Assembly: GCF_017601095.1 (NCBI RefSeq)
Contig: NZ_JAGFUX010000012.1
Coordinates: 1-56,674 of the forward strand
Length of the DNA: 56,674 nt
Direction: 5' to 3'
Source of the DNA: Streptococcus suis
GTDB taxonomy: Bacteria; Bacillota; Bacilli; Lactobacillales; Streptococcaceae
The translations under genes and the position numbers were made by a program. Below the pieces are notes generated by a model. That model saw only the letters and a list, made by a program, of their open reading frames with translations. It was not told where the DNA came from and searched no databases. Shown one piece after another: positions 35,434-45,110 of this stretch (its first letter is position 1; every line of letters begins with the position of its first letter).

Positions 35434-36176
35434 GCCTTGACCGCCTTGAAAAACCACCGCTGGCTAGTTTCTGTCGGTGCTTGATTTTCAAAATCCGCAA
35501 AGACTTCCACAGATGCAAAACCAGCTTCTTTCAATAATTCCACATAGGTTTCAATCGGATAGGTCCGCTCTTCATGCACTTCATCCCGACGGATAAACCG
35601 CTCCTCTTGACTGTCCTCATCTTTGACAAAGAAGGTCAATTCATGAACGATGGAATGCTCATGCTCCCCTTCGTAAGTATCCCAGACAAAGGCAAAATCC
35701 TCGTAGTTTTCATGGTAGCTATAGCCTGCAAATACTTCCTCCATTTGATAAATGGAGTGTACGTCAAAAAGGAAAGTACCACCTTGATTGAGAACAGAGT
35801 GAACCCCTTCAAAAACCCGCAAAACGGCTTCTTGGTCCGACATGTAGCACAGACTGTCCGAGTAACAGGTCACCGCATCGAAATCGCCGATACCTTCCAG
35901 TTCCAGCATATCCGCCTTGGCCAAGTCCATCATGACCCCAGCTGCTTCTGCTTTTTTCTGTGCCAATTCCAACATTTCATAGGACAGGTCAAGCCCAGTC
36001 ACCTCATAACCCTTTTGAGCAAAACGTACAGCCTGAATCCCTGTCCCACAGGCTAATTCTAAAATTGTCTTGGTGTCTTGCGGCAAGTTCCGCAAGCTAA
36101 AATCTGTCCATTTATCATACAAGCTGTCATCCATGATTTCATCATAAACCGCCGCAAAGGTTTCATAAGTTGCCAT
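35430..36176 (-). CDS. class I SAM-dependent methyltransferase (YqeM-like)
   Basis: A 248-residue methyltransferase. [28 protein letters not shown] is motif I and its continuation, with [10 protein letters not shown] as the post-motif region. The YATYE-type start and the position between rsfS and tmcAL identify it as the YqeM group, whose substrate is not known. It lies about 155 bp after rsfS. Confidence 0.88.
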   Translation of the reverse strand: MATYETFAAVYDEIMDDSLYDKWTDFSLRNLPQDTKTILELACGTGIQAVRFAQKGYEVTGLDLSYEMLELAQKKAEAAGVMMDLAKADMLELEGIGDFDAVTCYSDSLCYMSDQEAVLRVFEGVHSVLNQGGTFLFDVHSIYQMEEVFAGYSYHENYEDFAFVWDTYEGEHEHSIVHELTFFVKDEDSQEERFIRRDEVHEERTYPIETYVELLKEAGFASVEVFADFENQAPTETSQRWFFKAVKA

Positions 36177-36303
36177 ATTTTTCCTTTCATAAAAAGCAGC
36201 CCATCGACTGCTTCATTAACTCACACTGTGTTCAAGAAGTTCATCACTTCTAATTACATAATAGTGAACTCTCTTTGGTCACTTTCGAGTTTTATGGTGA
36301 CCA

Positions 36304-36330
36304 GCTGAAACAGTTCCCCAAACTGTTTCA
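36304..36330 (-). repeat. hairpin after rsfS, possible weak terminator
   Basis: GAAACAGTT and AACTGTTTC form a 9-bp stem with a CCCCA loop, just after the rsfS stop at 36331. A second hairpin (TGGTCAC...GTGACCA, 36277-36303) is adjacent. Neither has a T-run; they may attenuate transcription into yqeM. Nothing else is seen in the gap 36177-36330. Confidence 0.4.
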
Positions 36331-36690
36331 CTATTCCTCTTCTAAAAAGTCTGCGACTTCCAAGAAACTGCCTTCATGCCATAATTTTTCAAGGTTGTAG
36401 AGGTCACGCATTTCTTCTGAGAAGATATGAACGACTACGCCTCCAAGGTCCAATAGGACCCAGCCACCGTTACTATCACCTTCTACACGGCTACCCTTGA
36501 TTCCAACTTCCGCTACCTTTTCACGGATGTTTTCCGCAATAGCCTCCAACTGGCGACTGTTCATGGAGCTGGCAATCACAAAGTAGTCTGTCAGGCTGGT
36601 CACGCCTTGAACATCAATTACAACAAGGTCCTCAGCTCGCTTGTCATCAGCAGCCTGAATCACAACTTTTACTAAATCTAGTTCTTTCAT
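36331..36690 (-). CDS. rsfS: ribosome silencing factor
   Basis: A 119-residue RsfS/Iojap protein with [30 protein letters not shown] and [29 protein letters not shown], the conserved core. It binds L14 of the large ribosomal subunit and blocks subunit joining in starved cells. It belongs to the yqeK-rsfS series. Confidence 0.96.
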   Translation of the reverse strand: MKELDLVKVVIQAADDKRAEDLVVIDVQGVTSLTDYFVIASSMNSRQLEAIAENIREKVAEVGIKGSRVEGDSNGGWVLLDLGGVVVHIFSEEMRDLYNLEKLWHEGSFLEVADFLEEE

Positions 36691-36691
36691 C

Positions 36692-37201
36692 TTATCCTCT
36701 AATTATATTTTCTAATTTATCCACCTGGGCAAAATTCCATGACCAGATGTTTTGGTAGTGGTCAATCAAGTCTTTGGCATCCAATTTGCCTGAATAACCT
36801 GTCGTCGTTCCGTCCTGGATCACAGCTACCTTGTAGCCTAGTTCAAAGGCTACTTTAATCGTCGTATCAATGCAAAAATTGGTCGCCATGCCCATGATGA
36901 TGAGCTGCTCAATTCCCTTTTTCTGCAAATAAGCATGAAGCCCCGTTTCCTTGAAGGCACTGTTAAAGGTCTTATCGAAAATCTTCTCACTAGCTAAGGG
37001 TGCAACAATTGAGTGAATCTCCCAGTCAGCAGTCCCCTTGACCAATTCCTGATCATGATGGCGGACATGGATGACTTCTACCCCCGCTTGACGGGCTTTT
37101 GTGATGCTATCTTGCCAGAGGGCTAATCGCTCTTCAATGGCATAAGGTTTTTCCTCCACTAGAAGGTTTTGAATGTCAATGACTAACAGTGCAGAATTCA
37201 T
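36692..37201 (-). CDS. cysteine hydrolase, isochorismatase family
   Basis: A 169-residue isochorismatase-like protein. The triad is visible as Asp in [10 protein letters not shown], Lys in [10 protein letters not shown] and Cys in [13 protein letters not shown]. Family members hydrolyse amides or enol ethers of small metabolites. Its ATG overlaps the GNAT gene stop. It is inserted in the yqeK-rsfS operon, as in other streptococci; the substrate is unknown. Confidence 0.88.
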   Translation of the reverse strand: MNSALLVIDIQNLLVEEKPYAIEERLALWQDSITKARQAGVEVIHVRHHDQELVKGTADWEIHSIVAPLASEKIFDKTFNSAFKETGLHAYLQKKGIEQLIIMGMATNFCIDTTIKVAFELGYKVAVIQDGTTTGYSGKLDAKDLIDHYQNIWSWNFAQVDKLENIIRG

Positions 37202-37653
37202 AACTTAACACCAGGCGTTTCCAAACGGAAGACCAATTCCCTTTCTTCTTCAAGATCTAAGACAAAACCATTCTTCTCCAAGAGTCTTGCCATCTTTTGG
37301 TTGCCCTTGACATAGGCGACTATCAGATGATTGCAGACTGGATGTGATTGAGCCATTGCTATTACGACCTCCAAAGCCACCTGACCATAGCCCTTCCCCT
37401 GAAATTCTTGACCAATCATAAACCTCCAGAGCATATACTGCTGGATGTCTTCATCAATGTCAATCAAGGCAAAACCAACAACCTGTTCATCTACCCAGAT
37501 GGAAAAAGGGAAAACATCCCCGTTCTCTCTATATAACCAGGCATCTGCCAAGGAACGCACGTTGGGAGCCACGAAGCCCTTGTCCTCATCGGCTACTGTC
37601 AAGTCCAAGACTGCTTGATAGGAGCTTTCATCCACAGGTTTTAATGCAATCAT
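37198..37653 (-). CDS. GNAT family N-acetyltransferase
   Basis: A 151-residue acetyltransferase. MIGQEFQGKGYGQVALEVVI contains the Q/RxxGxG/A acetyl-CoA loop and FALIDIDEDIQQYMLWRFMI is the preceding strand. It lies 2 bp after yqeK and overlaps the isochorismatase gene. The acceptor is unknown. Confidence 0.88.
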   Translation of the reverse strand: MIALKPVDESSYQAVLDLTVADEDKGFVAPNVRSLADAWLYRENGDVFPFSIWVDEQVVGFALIDIDEDIQQYMLWRFMIGQEFQGKGYGQVALEVVIAMAQSHPVCNHLIVAYVKGNQKMARLLEKNGFVLDLEEERELVFRLETPGVKL

Positions 37654-37655
37654 CC

Positions 37656-38243
37656 CTACTCCTTCAAATACGCGACATAGCCATTATAGGTTTCCAAGGT
37701 TTGTGGATAAATGGGAATCCCCTTCTTGACTAAGTAAGAAATGGTTTGGGCAGTTTCATAGGCTACTGCCTTGTCCAAGGACTCTTTTGCGATACGACGC
37801 GCCTCGTCCACCCCGGGAAAATCCCGATTGGGTTCGATGTAGTCCGCCACATAGAGAACCTTGTCAAGCAAGGTCATCTGCCCAGAACCAATGGTGTGGC
37901 GTTGAATGGCTTGGAAAATTTCCTCATCTTTCAAGCCAAAATCTTCTGCAATTTTATAGGCGCCAACCACACCGTGCCAGATGTTATTATCCCAGTTGAG
38001 CAGGTCCCTATCCAAATCATACTTGGCAATCAAGTCCAGAAAGACTTGGTCTTCCACTTCCTTGGCATAGTCATGCAAGAGTGCTGCCAGACTAGCTTTT
38101 TTCGGATCACAGCCGTATTGTTCTGCCAAGGCAAGCGCCGCTTCTTCCACACCCAAGACATGTTGGAAGCGCTCTGGATTCATGGCTACACGGATTTTTT
38201 CCAAAAGAGCCTGACGGTCAAAGGTCAAATCTGCTGCAATCAT
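37656..38243 (-). CDS. yqeK: YqeK-type HD domain phosphohydrolase (diadenosine tetraphosphatase)
   Basis: A 195-residue HD hydrolase. [10 protein letters not shown] is the HD motif, with H of [15 protein letters not shown] and [25 protein letters not shown] completing the metal site. Firmicute YqeK hydrolyses symmetrically Ap4A. It overlaps nadD by 4 bp. Confidence 0.94.
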   Translation of the reverse strand: MIAADLTFDRQALLEKIRVAMNPERFQHVLGVEEAALALAEQYGCDPKKASLAALLHDYAKEVEDQVFLDLIAKYDLDRDLLNWDNNIWHGVVGAYKIAEDFGLKDEEIFQAIQRHTIGSGQMTLLDKVLYVADYIEPNRDFPGVDEARRIAKESLDKAVAYETAQTISYLVKKGIPIYPQTLETYNGYVAYLKE

Positions 38244-38872
38244 TGGTAAAGTCCCTTTTCTTCGATATAGTCCAGAACTTCATGAGGCACCATAAAATTC
38301 GGTACCCGTCCTTGCTTGATAAAACTCCGCACCATGCTGGAGGAAATGTCCATCAAAGGCACATCTACCCAGATAACAGGATAGGAAGTCCCTGCCTTGT
38401 AACGAGGACGCTGGACACCAACAAACTGCACCAACTGGACCAATTCATCAATCCTATGCCATTTTGGCAGGTAGTCTACCATATCTGCACCAATGATAAA
38501 ATAATAATCCGTATCAGGATTTTTTTCCTTCAGCAATTTCATTGTGTCGTAGGTATAGCTGACACCACGGCGTTCCAGTTCAATGGTTTCAATCCCCAAG
38601 CCCTCCATACCTGCAATAGCCATCTTGAGCATGGAATAGCGATGGTATTCGTCAATGGTTTCTTTTTTATCCACATGAGGCGGAATGAATTCTGGCATGA
38701 GCAAGACTTGATCCAGCTTCAACTGTTGACGGACCTGGTCTGCCACAATCAAGTGAGCATTGTGGACAGGATTGAAATTCCCTCCCAAAATCCCCACTTG
38801 TTTGCGATTGGTTTCTTTCTTTTCAATCTCTAATTCAACCTTGGTAAAGGGTGTTAAGAGTTCAATAGCCAT
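38240..38872 (-). CDS. nadD: nicotinate-nucleotide adenylyltransferase
   Basis: A 210-residue nucleotidyltransferase. [18 protein letters not shown] holds the HxGH-like motif and [13 protein letters not shown] the second signature. It makes deamido-NAD from NaMN and ATP. A clear AAGGAG precedes the ATG. It is 12 bp after yhbY. Confidence 0.96.
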   Translation of the reverse strand: MAIELLTPFTKVELEIEKKETNRKQVGILGGNFNPVHNAHLIVADQVRQQLKLDQVLLMPEFIPPHVDKKETIDEYHRYSMLKMAIAGMEGLGIETIELERRGVSYTYDTMKLLKEKNPDTDYYFIIGADMVDYLPKWHRIDELVQLVQFVGVQRPRYKAGTSYPVIWVDVPLMDISSSMVRSFIKQGRVPNFMVPHEVLDYIEEKGLYQ

Positions 38873-38884
38873 AGGCTCTCCTTC

Positions 38885-39196
38885 TTAGATTTCTTTGACC
38901 TGTTTGGAAATTTTACGGTTCTCTTTCTTGCTAGATTGTTTGAATAAAATTAAGATGCGACCGATTTTTTGGACCGTATCCACACCGATTTCTTCTTCCA
39001 AGATTTCTGCTACTTCGTGGATGTTTTCATCCGTATTTTGTAGCAAGGTCACCTTGATCAATTCACGCGCGTCCAAGGCCTGACGAACACTGGTTTTAAT
39101 CTGGTCATTTAGACCATTTTTCCCAATCTGAATAATGGGTTTAAGACTGTGTGCCTGACTGTTCAAAAAGGCACGTTGTTTTGAAGTTAATGTCAT
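38885..39196 (-). CDS. yhbY: YhbY family RNA-binding protein (CRM domain)
   Basis: A 103-residue protein starting MTLTSKQRAFLNSQAHSLKP, with the CRM-domain motif IGKNGLNDQIKTSVRQALDARELIKV. It assists ribosome large subunit assembly. A MITE copy lies between it and yqeH upstream. Confidence 0.95.
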   Translation of the reverse strand: MTLTSKQRAFLNSQAHSLKPIIQIGKNGLNDQIKTSVRQALDARELIKVTLLQNTDENIHEVAEILEEEIGVDTVQKIGRILILFKQSSKKENRKISKQVKEI

Positions 39197-39224
39197 CTAT
39201 TTTTCCTATGTTTCTATATTTATC

Positions 39225-39322
39225 GTCATTTAGTTTATCTTTTATTACGTCGTTAACTCACCTTGCCTAACTCCAGTTATGCCTGCGGCTCGTTGCCTAG
39301 TACTAAAAGTAAACTAAAAGAC
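39225..39322. mobile_element. 98-bp MITE/RUP-like element, copy 2
   Basis: The same element as 32711-32808 in the opposite orientation, differing mainly in its centre. GTCATTTAGTTT starts it and AAACTAAAAGAC ends it, with TA at 39221-39222 and 39323-39324. It fills the gap between yqeH and yhbY without breaking either gene. Confidence 0.75.
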
Positions 39323-39356
39323 TATATTGGCTAACAAATGCAGCCAGTACGCACAT

Positions 39357-40463
39357 CTAAATAATCGCCTTGCGGATGACCACATCCACACCCTTAGGCG
39401 CCCAGGCAGCAATCTTGGCCTTTTCATTGACCCGAATCCAACCAAGTCCTGAGAAGACCACATCCGTCTTCTCGGTGATGGTAAATTCATGGCGGACCAA
39501 TTCTGGAAATTCTTTCAATTCCTTGCTGGTTGGTGGCACTAAAAGTGAGCCCGCATGTTTCTGGTAAAATTCACTAGCTCCCTGCAACTTGGTGCGGTGG
39601 AGTTGGAGCTCATTGTCAAAGAAAGCCGTAAAGCCTTGGCGTTCACCAGCCACAAAGTCAAATCGTCCCAGACCAGCCAAGAACAAGGTTTGTTCTGGAT
39701 TGAGCTGGTAGGTCTTTGGCTTGATTTCCTTGCGAGGGCTGATGTACTTGAGGTTTTTAGCCGTCAGGTAATGGGCCATCTGGTGACGGTGAATAATACC
39801 TGGCGTATCGTAAATGAAAGAACCATCATCCAGAGGAATTTCAATCTTATCCAGCGTCGTTCCAGGGAAACGTGAAGTCGTAATGACATCCTTGTCCCCT
39901 GTGATTTCTTGGATAATAGCATTGATCAAGGTTGATTTGCCGACGTTGGTCACACCGACCACATAGACATCCCGCCCCTTGCGGTGTTGTTCAATCTTTT
40001 CAATCAAGTCCTTGATAGCCTGCTTATTTTGAGCAGAAGTCAAGGCCACATCAACTGGTCGCATGCCGATTTCATGCGCCCGCTCGGTCAACCACTGGGT
40101 GACCTTGCCTGTCTTGACAGACTTGGGTAAAATGTCCTGCTTGTTGCCGACCAAAAGTACATCATTGCCTGAAATAAAGCGAGGCAAACCCGGAATGACT
40201 GAACCATTGAAATCAAAAATATCAATGACATTCACTACCAAGGCATCACTTTCTCCTACGCTATGGAGGAGTTTCAAGAAATCATCATCTGAGATATTGA
40301 CATCTGAAATTTCATTGTAATGGCGCAAACGGAAACAACGCTGGCAGTAGAGTTGCCCTGTTTCCAAGCCTTTTTCTAGGGCTGATTGAGGTGTAAAACC
40401 GGCGACTGCCTTGTCTAGCATCTGAATCTGGGCACCACAGCCGATACAAAATAATTCTTCCAC
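39357..40463 (-). CDS. yqeH: ribosome biogenesis GTPase YqeH
   Basis: A 368-residue circularly permuted GTPase. An N-terminal zinc finger (CIGC and CQRC) precedes the G motifs, which appear in the order NKQD (G4), GVTNVGKST (G1), GTTLD (G2) and DTPG (G3). It helps assemble the 30S subunit. The start is GTG 40463, with GGGAG 6 nt upstream inside the end of yqeG, right next to its stop. Confidence 0.96.
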   Translation of the reverse strand: MEELFCIGCGAQIQMLDKAVAGFTPQSALEKGLETGQLYCQRCFRLRHYNEISDVNISDDDFLKLLHSVGESDALVVNVIDIFDFNGSVIPGLPRFISGNDVLLVGNKQDILPKSVKTGKVTQWLTERAHEIGMRPVDVALTSAQNKQAIKDLIEKIEQHRKGRDVYVVGVTNVGKSTLINAIIQEITGDKDVITTSRFPGTTLDKIEIPLDDGSFIYDTPGIIHRHQMAHYLTAKNLKYISPRKEIKPKTYQLNPEQTLFLAGLGRFDFVAGERQGFTAFFDNELQLHRTKLQGASEFYQKHAGSLLVPPTSKELKEFPELVRHEFTITEKTDVVFSGLGWIRVNEKAKIAAWAPKGVDVVIRKAII

Positions 40464-40991
40464 TTACATCTCCCTCTTGTAGTCTATTGCTCCATATTTG
40501 GCTATGATTTGCTTCATGGTCCGTCGCTCACGCCAACGGTTAATCTGCGTATTGATCGAGTCTGACTGAATCAAGGGCTTGACCAAAACAGACTTGAGCC
40601 CTGCCCGTTTTGCCGCCCGAATGTCCGTCATCAACTGATCACCAATCATAACCACTTCATGTGGCTGGACATCAAAGCGTTTCAGTGCACGGTTAATCCC
40701 AAAGGTGAAAGGCTTGAGAGCGAAGGCTTCAAACTCGATTCCAAAAGGGGCCACTGCTCGCTTGACCCGCTCATATTTGTTGTTGGAAACCACCACAACG
40801 GGAATGCCTGCGGCCTGCAGATCCTGTAACCACTGGCGCATCTCTGGCGTACCATCGGGATTATTCCAAGCAATCAGGGTATTGTCTAAATCAACAAAGA
40901 CCACCTTGATTCCGTATTTTTTTAAACTATCAACTGTTACATCATAGGCCTTTTCCAAGGCAAAATCTGGCATGTAATTTTCTAAAGTCAC
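40464..40991 (-). CDS. YqeG family HAD IIIA-type phosphatase
   Basis: About 175 residues. VVFVDLDNTLIAWN is the HAD DxDxT motif, VVVSNNKYERVKR the second motif and MIGDQLMTDIRAAKRAG the acidic third motif. GTG 40991 is preferred because TGGAG lies 6 nt upstream and relatives also begin just before LENYMPDF; the frame extends to GTG 41003 with no site. It leads the yqe operon. An extended -10 TGATATAAT lies about 40 bp upstream. Confidence 0.92.
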   Translation of the reverse strand: MTLENYMPDFALEKAYDVTVDSLKKYGIKVVFVDLDNTLIAWNNPDGTPEMRQWLQDLQAAGIPVVVVSNNKYERVKRAVAPFGIEFEAFALKPFTFGINRALKRFDVQPHEVVMIGDQLMTDIRAAKRAGLKSVLVKPLIQSDSINTQINRWRERRTMKQIIAKYGAIDYKREM

Positions 40992-41073
40992 TTGATTCTC
41001 CACTTTGCGTTATCAGATAATTATATCATTTATTTAGTAAAAATGCGACCGCAAGACCGATTACTCCGGAAAG

Positions 41074-41099
41074 AAAAAAATCGTCCTAGAAGGACGATT
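41074..41099 (-). terminator. terminator of the 41107-41811 gene
   Basis: AATCGTCCT and AGGACGATT form a 9-bp stem with a 3-nt loop, then a T-run on the minus strand, after the stop at 41107. Confidence 0.85.
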
Positions 41100-41106
41100 G
41101 CAATTC

Positions 41107-41811
41107 TTAGTTGGTCTGGTTAAGCACCCAATCTTTCGGAATGAAAATCATGTGTGTCAGCAGCCATTCCACATGGAGACTGAGTCTCGAAAAGGCAAAA
41201 CCAATCGCTTCAACACCCGAATCTTCCTGTTCGATTCCAAGTAAGATGGCAGCATGACCATAGTCTGCATGGCTATCATCAAAAAGACGCCATACCAATC
41301 CTTGGTAAATCAGCTCCTTGGCATCATTGAGACTGTAACCACCTTCCCTATATTCCGAAAAGGCGATGCAATCCTTACCCTGTGGTTCCACTCCTTTTTG
41401 CTTGGCAATCTCAATCAGACTATCGTAGTCATGCTTGTAAAGCCCCGCCTCAATCGATGCTGCCAGACTCTTGGCATAATCCAAGGCTAGGCTACTCACT
41501 TCTACTGCCACACTTCCAAGGGCCTCACGAAGCGGATTGAGCAAGTCTGTCGCATACAGGGCCAACTCTTCCAAAATCTCCTGATCCACAACTTCGATAT
41601 CTGCAATCAAGCGAGACTTGTCTGCCTCGTTTCCTTGGAAACGATTGGCTTCCAAGCCAAGTTCCCCCAACTTTTCTAAAGTTGAATCCAACCCAGATTT
41701 TCCATCTCTAATGTACTCAGCCAAAGCAGCTGCAAATCCTTCTGGCAACTGGATTCCAGTTGATACCAGCTCTTCTGCTAGTTGGTAATCCGTAACTGTT
41801 TCCTTAGTCAT
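41107..41811 (-). CDS. unrecognised protein, about 234 residues
   Basis: I do not recognise a family with confidence. The protein is acidic, without signal peptide or membrane segments, mainly helical, and includes SLALDYAKSLAASIEAGLYKHDY and a C-terminal segment HVEWLLTHMIFIPKDWVLNQ. ATG 41811 (MTKETVTDY) has GGAGG 5 nt upstream; the longer frame starting at 41877 has no site. It is single, between the yqe operon and cutC, with its own terminator. Confidence 0.7.
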   Translation of the reverse strand: MTKETVTDYQLAEELVSTGIQLPEGFAAALAEYIRDGKSGLDSTLEKLGELGLEANRFQGNEADKSRLIADIEVVDQEILEELALYATDLLNPLREALGSVAVEVSSLALDYAKSLAASIEAGLYKHDYDSLIEIAKQKGVEPQGKDCIAFSEYREGGYSLNDAKELIYQGLVWRLFDDSHADYGHAAILLGIEQEDSGVEAIGFAFSRLSLHVEWLLTHMIFIPKDWVLNQTN

Positions 41812-41893
41812 AAAAACCTCCCCGATAAATACTGACTTCATTGTAACAATTTCCTGCCTTTTTGTAAACCCTTTCATGATTTGTCAGAAAATT

Positions 41894-41920
41894 AAAACAG
41901 TTGGATAGTTTTACCAACTG
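41894..41920 (-). terminator. possible terminator of cutC
   Basis: AACAGTTGG and CCAACTGTT pair around ATAGTTTTA, followed by a weak T-rich stretch on the minus strand. Confidence 0.55.
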
Positions 41921-41945
41921 TTCAAAGGGAAACACCAAACCAAGA

Positions 41946-42575
41946 TTACCAGAACAAGCGAGTTCCATGGACTTGATCTGGCTCTAGCAAGTCCATTAAT
42001 TGTGGGAGATTTTCCTTGGTCAAGCCTCCCCCTATTAGGATTTCAATCTTACCACGCGCATAGGCCATGATTTCCTTTAACCATTGCCAATGTTCCAAAG
42101 CAGAGCCACTGATATGGCCTCTGGTCAGGATTCGCTGAAAACCATGGTCAGCTAGCCAATCAATGGCCTCCTTCTGGCGACTTCTAGGAATCTGGTCAAA
42201 AGCCATGTGAAAGACCCGTTCGCAGCCATCCGATGCCTCGACCAGTTGTTCTAGGACAGGCTCGTCCAGCCAGTTTTCCTCTGTCAACGCACCAAAAACT
42301 AATCCATCTGAGCCCACTTGTCTGGCGATGTGGCAATCTACCAGCATCATGGCCACCTCCTCAGGGCTGTAATGAAAATTTCCTCCCCTCGGACGAATCA
42401 TGGTCATGACCGTCGCCTCTTGTTGGTGGGCCAATTGGCAGACATAGTCCATCACACCATAACTCGGTGTGGTTCCTCCGACTGACAGGTTATCACAGAG
42501 TTCGATCCGTTGACTCCCTAAAGCCAGGGCACATGCAACCTGTTCATGATTCTCTGCACAAAATTCTTTAATCAT
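41946..42575 (-). CDS. cutC: copper homeostasis protein CutC
   Basis: A 209-residue TIM-barrel protein with the CutC signatures MIKEFCAENHE at the start, RIELCDNLSVGGTTPSYG and MTMIRPRGGNFHY. It has been linked to copper tolerance in other bacteria; the biochemical role is unclear. It appears monocistronic. Confidence 0.95.
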   Translation of the reverse strand: MIKEFCAENHEQVACALALGSQRIELCDNLSVGGTTPSYGVMDYVCQLAHQQEATVMTMIRPRGGNFHYSPEEVAMMLVDCHIARQVGSDGLVFGALTEENWLDEPVLEQLVEASDGCERVFHMAFDQIPRSRQKEAIDWLADHGFQRILTRGHISGSALEHWQWLKEIMAYARGKIEILIGGGLTKENLPQLMDLLEPDQVHGTRLFW

Positions 42576-42627
42576 AAACCCTCCTTTTATTGAAAGCCTT
42601 TTCTTTCCATTATATCATAGCACACAA

Positions 42628-42650
42628 AAAAGAGCAGTCTATTTACTGCC
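42628..42650 (-). terminator. terminator of the DMT transporter gene
   Basis: GGGCAGT and ACTGCTC (one mismatch) pair around AAATAG, followed by TTTTTT on the minus strand. It overlaps the 3' end of the gene. Confidence 0.6.
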
Positions 42651-43544
42651 CCTTGTAAAAAGAATATCTTTGATTGAAATCAAGAGCACTGCTATAAGAA
42701 TTAAGAACATCCCAAGGAAATCAATTGGATAGAAGACCTCATTCACCAACCAAACTGCAAAAAAGACTGAAGCTATTGGCTCAATGGAAGCCAACAAGCT
42801 ACCATTGACCGGGCCTACCATGCTGACGCCTTTGAGAAAAGCAGTATAGGCAAAAATCGTTCCTACCCCTACAATCCCTACTAAGCCCAAGAAAATCCCT
42901 CTATCCATTGCTAGTTGATACTGCCAGGTTTGGAACCCAATACTTTGAACCATTCCCCCCAGCAACATACCCAGACCAATCACCACTAAACTCCCGTAAC
43001 GACGAATCAGACGGGCTGGGAGGATAATGTAGAGCGAATAGGTAAAGGCCGAAAAAATCCCCCAAAACAAGCCAATCGGTGTAACTGCCAGTTGATCCAG
43101 GTGGCCATGCGTAGCAATCAAAAATGTTCCTGACACGGCAAAGAAGATTGATAGAACTTCTACCCAACTTGGTAATTGCTTCAACCGAATACAGGAAAAG
43201 CCCAACACCAAAATTGGACAAAGGTACTGTAGCACCGTTGCAGTCCCTGCATTGGTATGGGCGATGGCTTGAAGATAGGCCATCTGATTGAGCACCAAGC
43301 CCAGTAAGGCAAAGACCATGGTCATGAATAAATCCTTCTTGTGACGGAGCAAGCGAACAAGATCATTTCGTGCCGTCCACCAGGCTAGTGTCAGTAAACA
43401 AACTCCAGCTACTAGGAGTCTGAGAGAGGTCAATAACTCAACTGCCAGCCCCCTTGTCATCAAATACTGGCCACTCACACCTGAAAGCCCCCAAGCAATA
43501 CCCGCTATAAGGGTAATCATGGTACCTTTTTGTTTTTCTGTCAT
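42639..43544 (-). CDS. EamA/RhaT family transporter (DMT superfamily)
   Basis: A 301-residue membrane protein with about ten hydrophobic segments in two EamA repeats, the second starting near residue 150. ITLIAGIAWGLSGVSGQYL is a typical first helix. These transporters export or import amino acids or other metabolites; the substrate is unknown. It stands alone between cutC and galT. Confidence 0.9.
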   Translation of the reverse strand: MTEKQKGTMITLIAGIAWGLSGVSGQYLMTRGLAVELLTSLRLLVAGVCLLTLAWWTARNDLVRLLRHKKDLFMTMVFALLGLVLNQMAYLQAIAHTNAGTATVLQYLCPILVLGFSCIRLKQLPSWVEVLSIFFAVSGTFLIATHGHLDQLAVTPIGLFWGIFSAFTYSLYIILPARLIRRYGSLVVIGLGMLLGGMVQSIGFQTWQYQLAMDRGIFLGLVGIVGVGTIFAYTAFLKGVSMVGPVNGSLLASIEPIASVFFAVWLVNEVFYPIDFLGMFLILIAVLLISIKDILFTRGSK

Positions 43545-43585
43545 CCTATCTCCTTCATCTCATGTCAATAGTCCCATTATACCAA

Positions 43586-43612
43586 AAAGAGTAGGACTTG
43601 GTCCCACTCTTT
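43586..43612 (-). terminator. terminator of galT
   Basis: AAAGAGTGGGAC and GTCCTACTCTTT pair (one mismatch) around CAA on the minus strand, followed by T-rich bases. Confidence 0.7.
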
Positions 43613-43619
43613 CTTACAA

Positions 43620-45101
43620 TTAAGTTGCTAAACCGACAAATTCCACAAAGCGCATAAAGGCCGCCTGACCTTCTGGAGTGCGTTTGTAGACACCTGCATC
43701 TTCTAGGACACGAGCGAAAATTTGGCCAACAGAATCTCGAATGACCTCTTCAGCCGTCTCTTCTGTCACAACTGGATGTTCTGCTTTTAATCTGTCCGCC
43801 CAAGGCTGATGATAGGCTGCCACCTGACTGTCTTGACCTAGCAAGTATTTCTTGACTTCAGCCAATTCTGCCTTCAAACGTGGAGGCAAAATCGCCAAGC
43901 CCATAACCTCAATCAAGCCGATATTTTCTTTCTTGATGTGTTGGACATCTGGATGTGGATGGTAGATGCCGTCTGGAAATTCTTCCGAGGTCTGATTGTC
44001 GCGGAGAACCAAATCCAGCTCGTACACATCTCCTCGTTTCCGGGCAATCGGGGTAATGGTATGATGAGGAGTCCCATCCGTCTCAGCCTTAATCTGAACA
44101 CTATCATCTGAGTAGCTCCGCCATTTTTCCAAAATCTTAGTCGCTAAACCAAGAAGCGATGGCTTATCCGCTGAACTCAAGCGAATCACCGACATAGGCC
44201 ACTTGACAAGGCCGGCAGATACGGACTCAAAGCCCTCAAAGACCAGCTGACGCTCAATCGGCGCCTTCTCCATGGCAAAACTGTGCCGCCCACCCTGATA
44301 GTGATTGTGGGTCAAGATGGAGCCACCCGAGATTGGTAGGTCAGAGTTGGAACCGACAAAATAATTTGGAAAGATGTCAAGCAAGTCCAACAGCTGTTCA
44401 AAGGTTTGGGGGCTAATCACCATAGGCACATGCTCTTGGTTCAAGAAAATGGCATGTTCATTGTAGTAAGCATAAGGCGAATACTGGAAGCCCCACTGTT
44501 CCTGTCCAAGCTCCAAGCGAATAATGCGGTGGTTGGCACGTGCTGGGTGATTGATGCGGCCTTGGTAGCCCTCATTTTCCATACAAAGCAGGCACTGAGG
44601 GTAGTTTGAAGCTTCCGCTAAACGGGCTGCCGCAATGGCTTTGGGATCCTTCTCTGGTTTGGACAGATTGATGGTAATTTCTAGGTTGCCATAGTCTGTC
44701 GGTGTTTGATAATAGATATTTTTGGCAACAGCAGCCACCTTGATGTAGTCATTGCGCTTACTCAAGGCATAAAAATCTGCCACAGCCTGCTCTGGACTGT
44801 CTTGATAGGTCTGCCAAAAATCACGATTGACCTGGCTAGGACTTGGGGTGATCAAGTCCATCAAACAAGCCCCAACCATGTCCTGCTCTTCCAGCAATTC
44901 TCCTACAAAACCAGTTCCAACACCATGAACCAATAGCTCATCTTTTAATTCAATCAAGTCTGTTAGTTCTGTTTGGACAGCCAGAACCTGGTCTCCCACC
45001 AGAGCCAAGACCCGATTGCGCAGGTAAAGGACATCCATTCCTTCAAAATCACTGTTGGCAATAACCTGCTCAACAAAACGATCCACCAATCCAGCCATCA
45101 T
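43620..45101 (-). CDS. galT: UDP-glucose-hexose-1-phosphate uridylyltransferase, class 2
   Basis: A 493-residue enzyme of the Firmicute class 2 GalT family. [32 protein letters not shown] contains the HNHYQGG-type histidine region that carries the uridylyl group. It converts galactose-1-phosphate and UDP-glucose to UDP-galactose and glucose-1-phosphate. It lies 9 bp after galK. The second ATG (45098) has a better-spaced GGAG than 45101. Confidence 0.96.
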   Translation of the reverse strand: MMAGLVDRFVEQVIANSDFEGMDVLYLRNRVLALVGDQVLAVQTELTDLIELKDELLVHGVGTGFVGELLEEQDMVGACLMDLITPSPSQVNRDFWQTYQDSPEQAVADFYALSKRNDYIKVAAVAKNIYYQTPTDYGNLEITINLSKPEKDPKAIAAARLAEASNYPQCLLCMENEGYQGRINHPARANHRIIRLELGQEQWGFQYSPYAYYNEHAIFLNQEHVPMVISPQTFEQLLDLLDIFPNYFVGSNSDLPISGGSILTHNHYQGGRHSFAMEKAPIERQLVFEGFESVSAGLVKWPMSVIRLSSADKPSLLGLATKILEKWRSYSDDSVQIKAETDGTPHHTITPIARKRGDVYELDLVLRDNQTSEEFPDGIYHPHPDVQHIKKENIGLIEVMGLAILPPRLKAELAEVKKYLLGQDSQVAAYHQPWADRLKAEHPVVTEETAEEVIRDSVGQIFARVLEDAGVYKRTPEGQAAFMRFVEFVGLAT

Positions 45102-45110
45102 TTCTCCAAT

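Noticed and set aside
36304..36316. GCTGAAACAGTTC also occurs at about 20388-20400, possible dispersed repeat
   Set aside because: Only 13 bases are shared and the flanks differ; too short to call an element.
36692..37653. Isochorismatase plus GNAT genes as a horizontally acquired insert in the yqe operon
   Set aside because: They overlap or nearly touch their neighbours, and as far as I recall the same order is common in streptococci; nothing suggests recent transfer.
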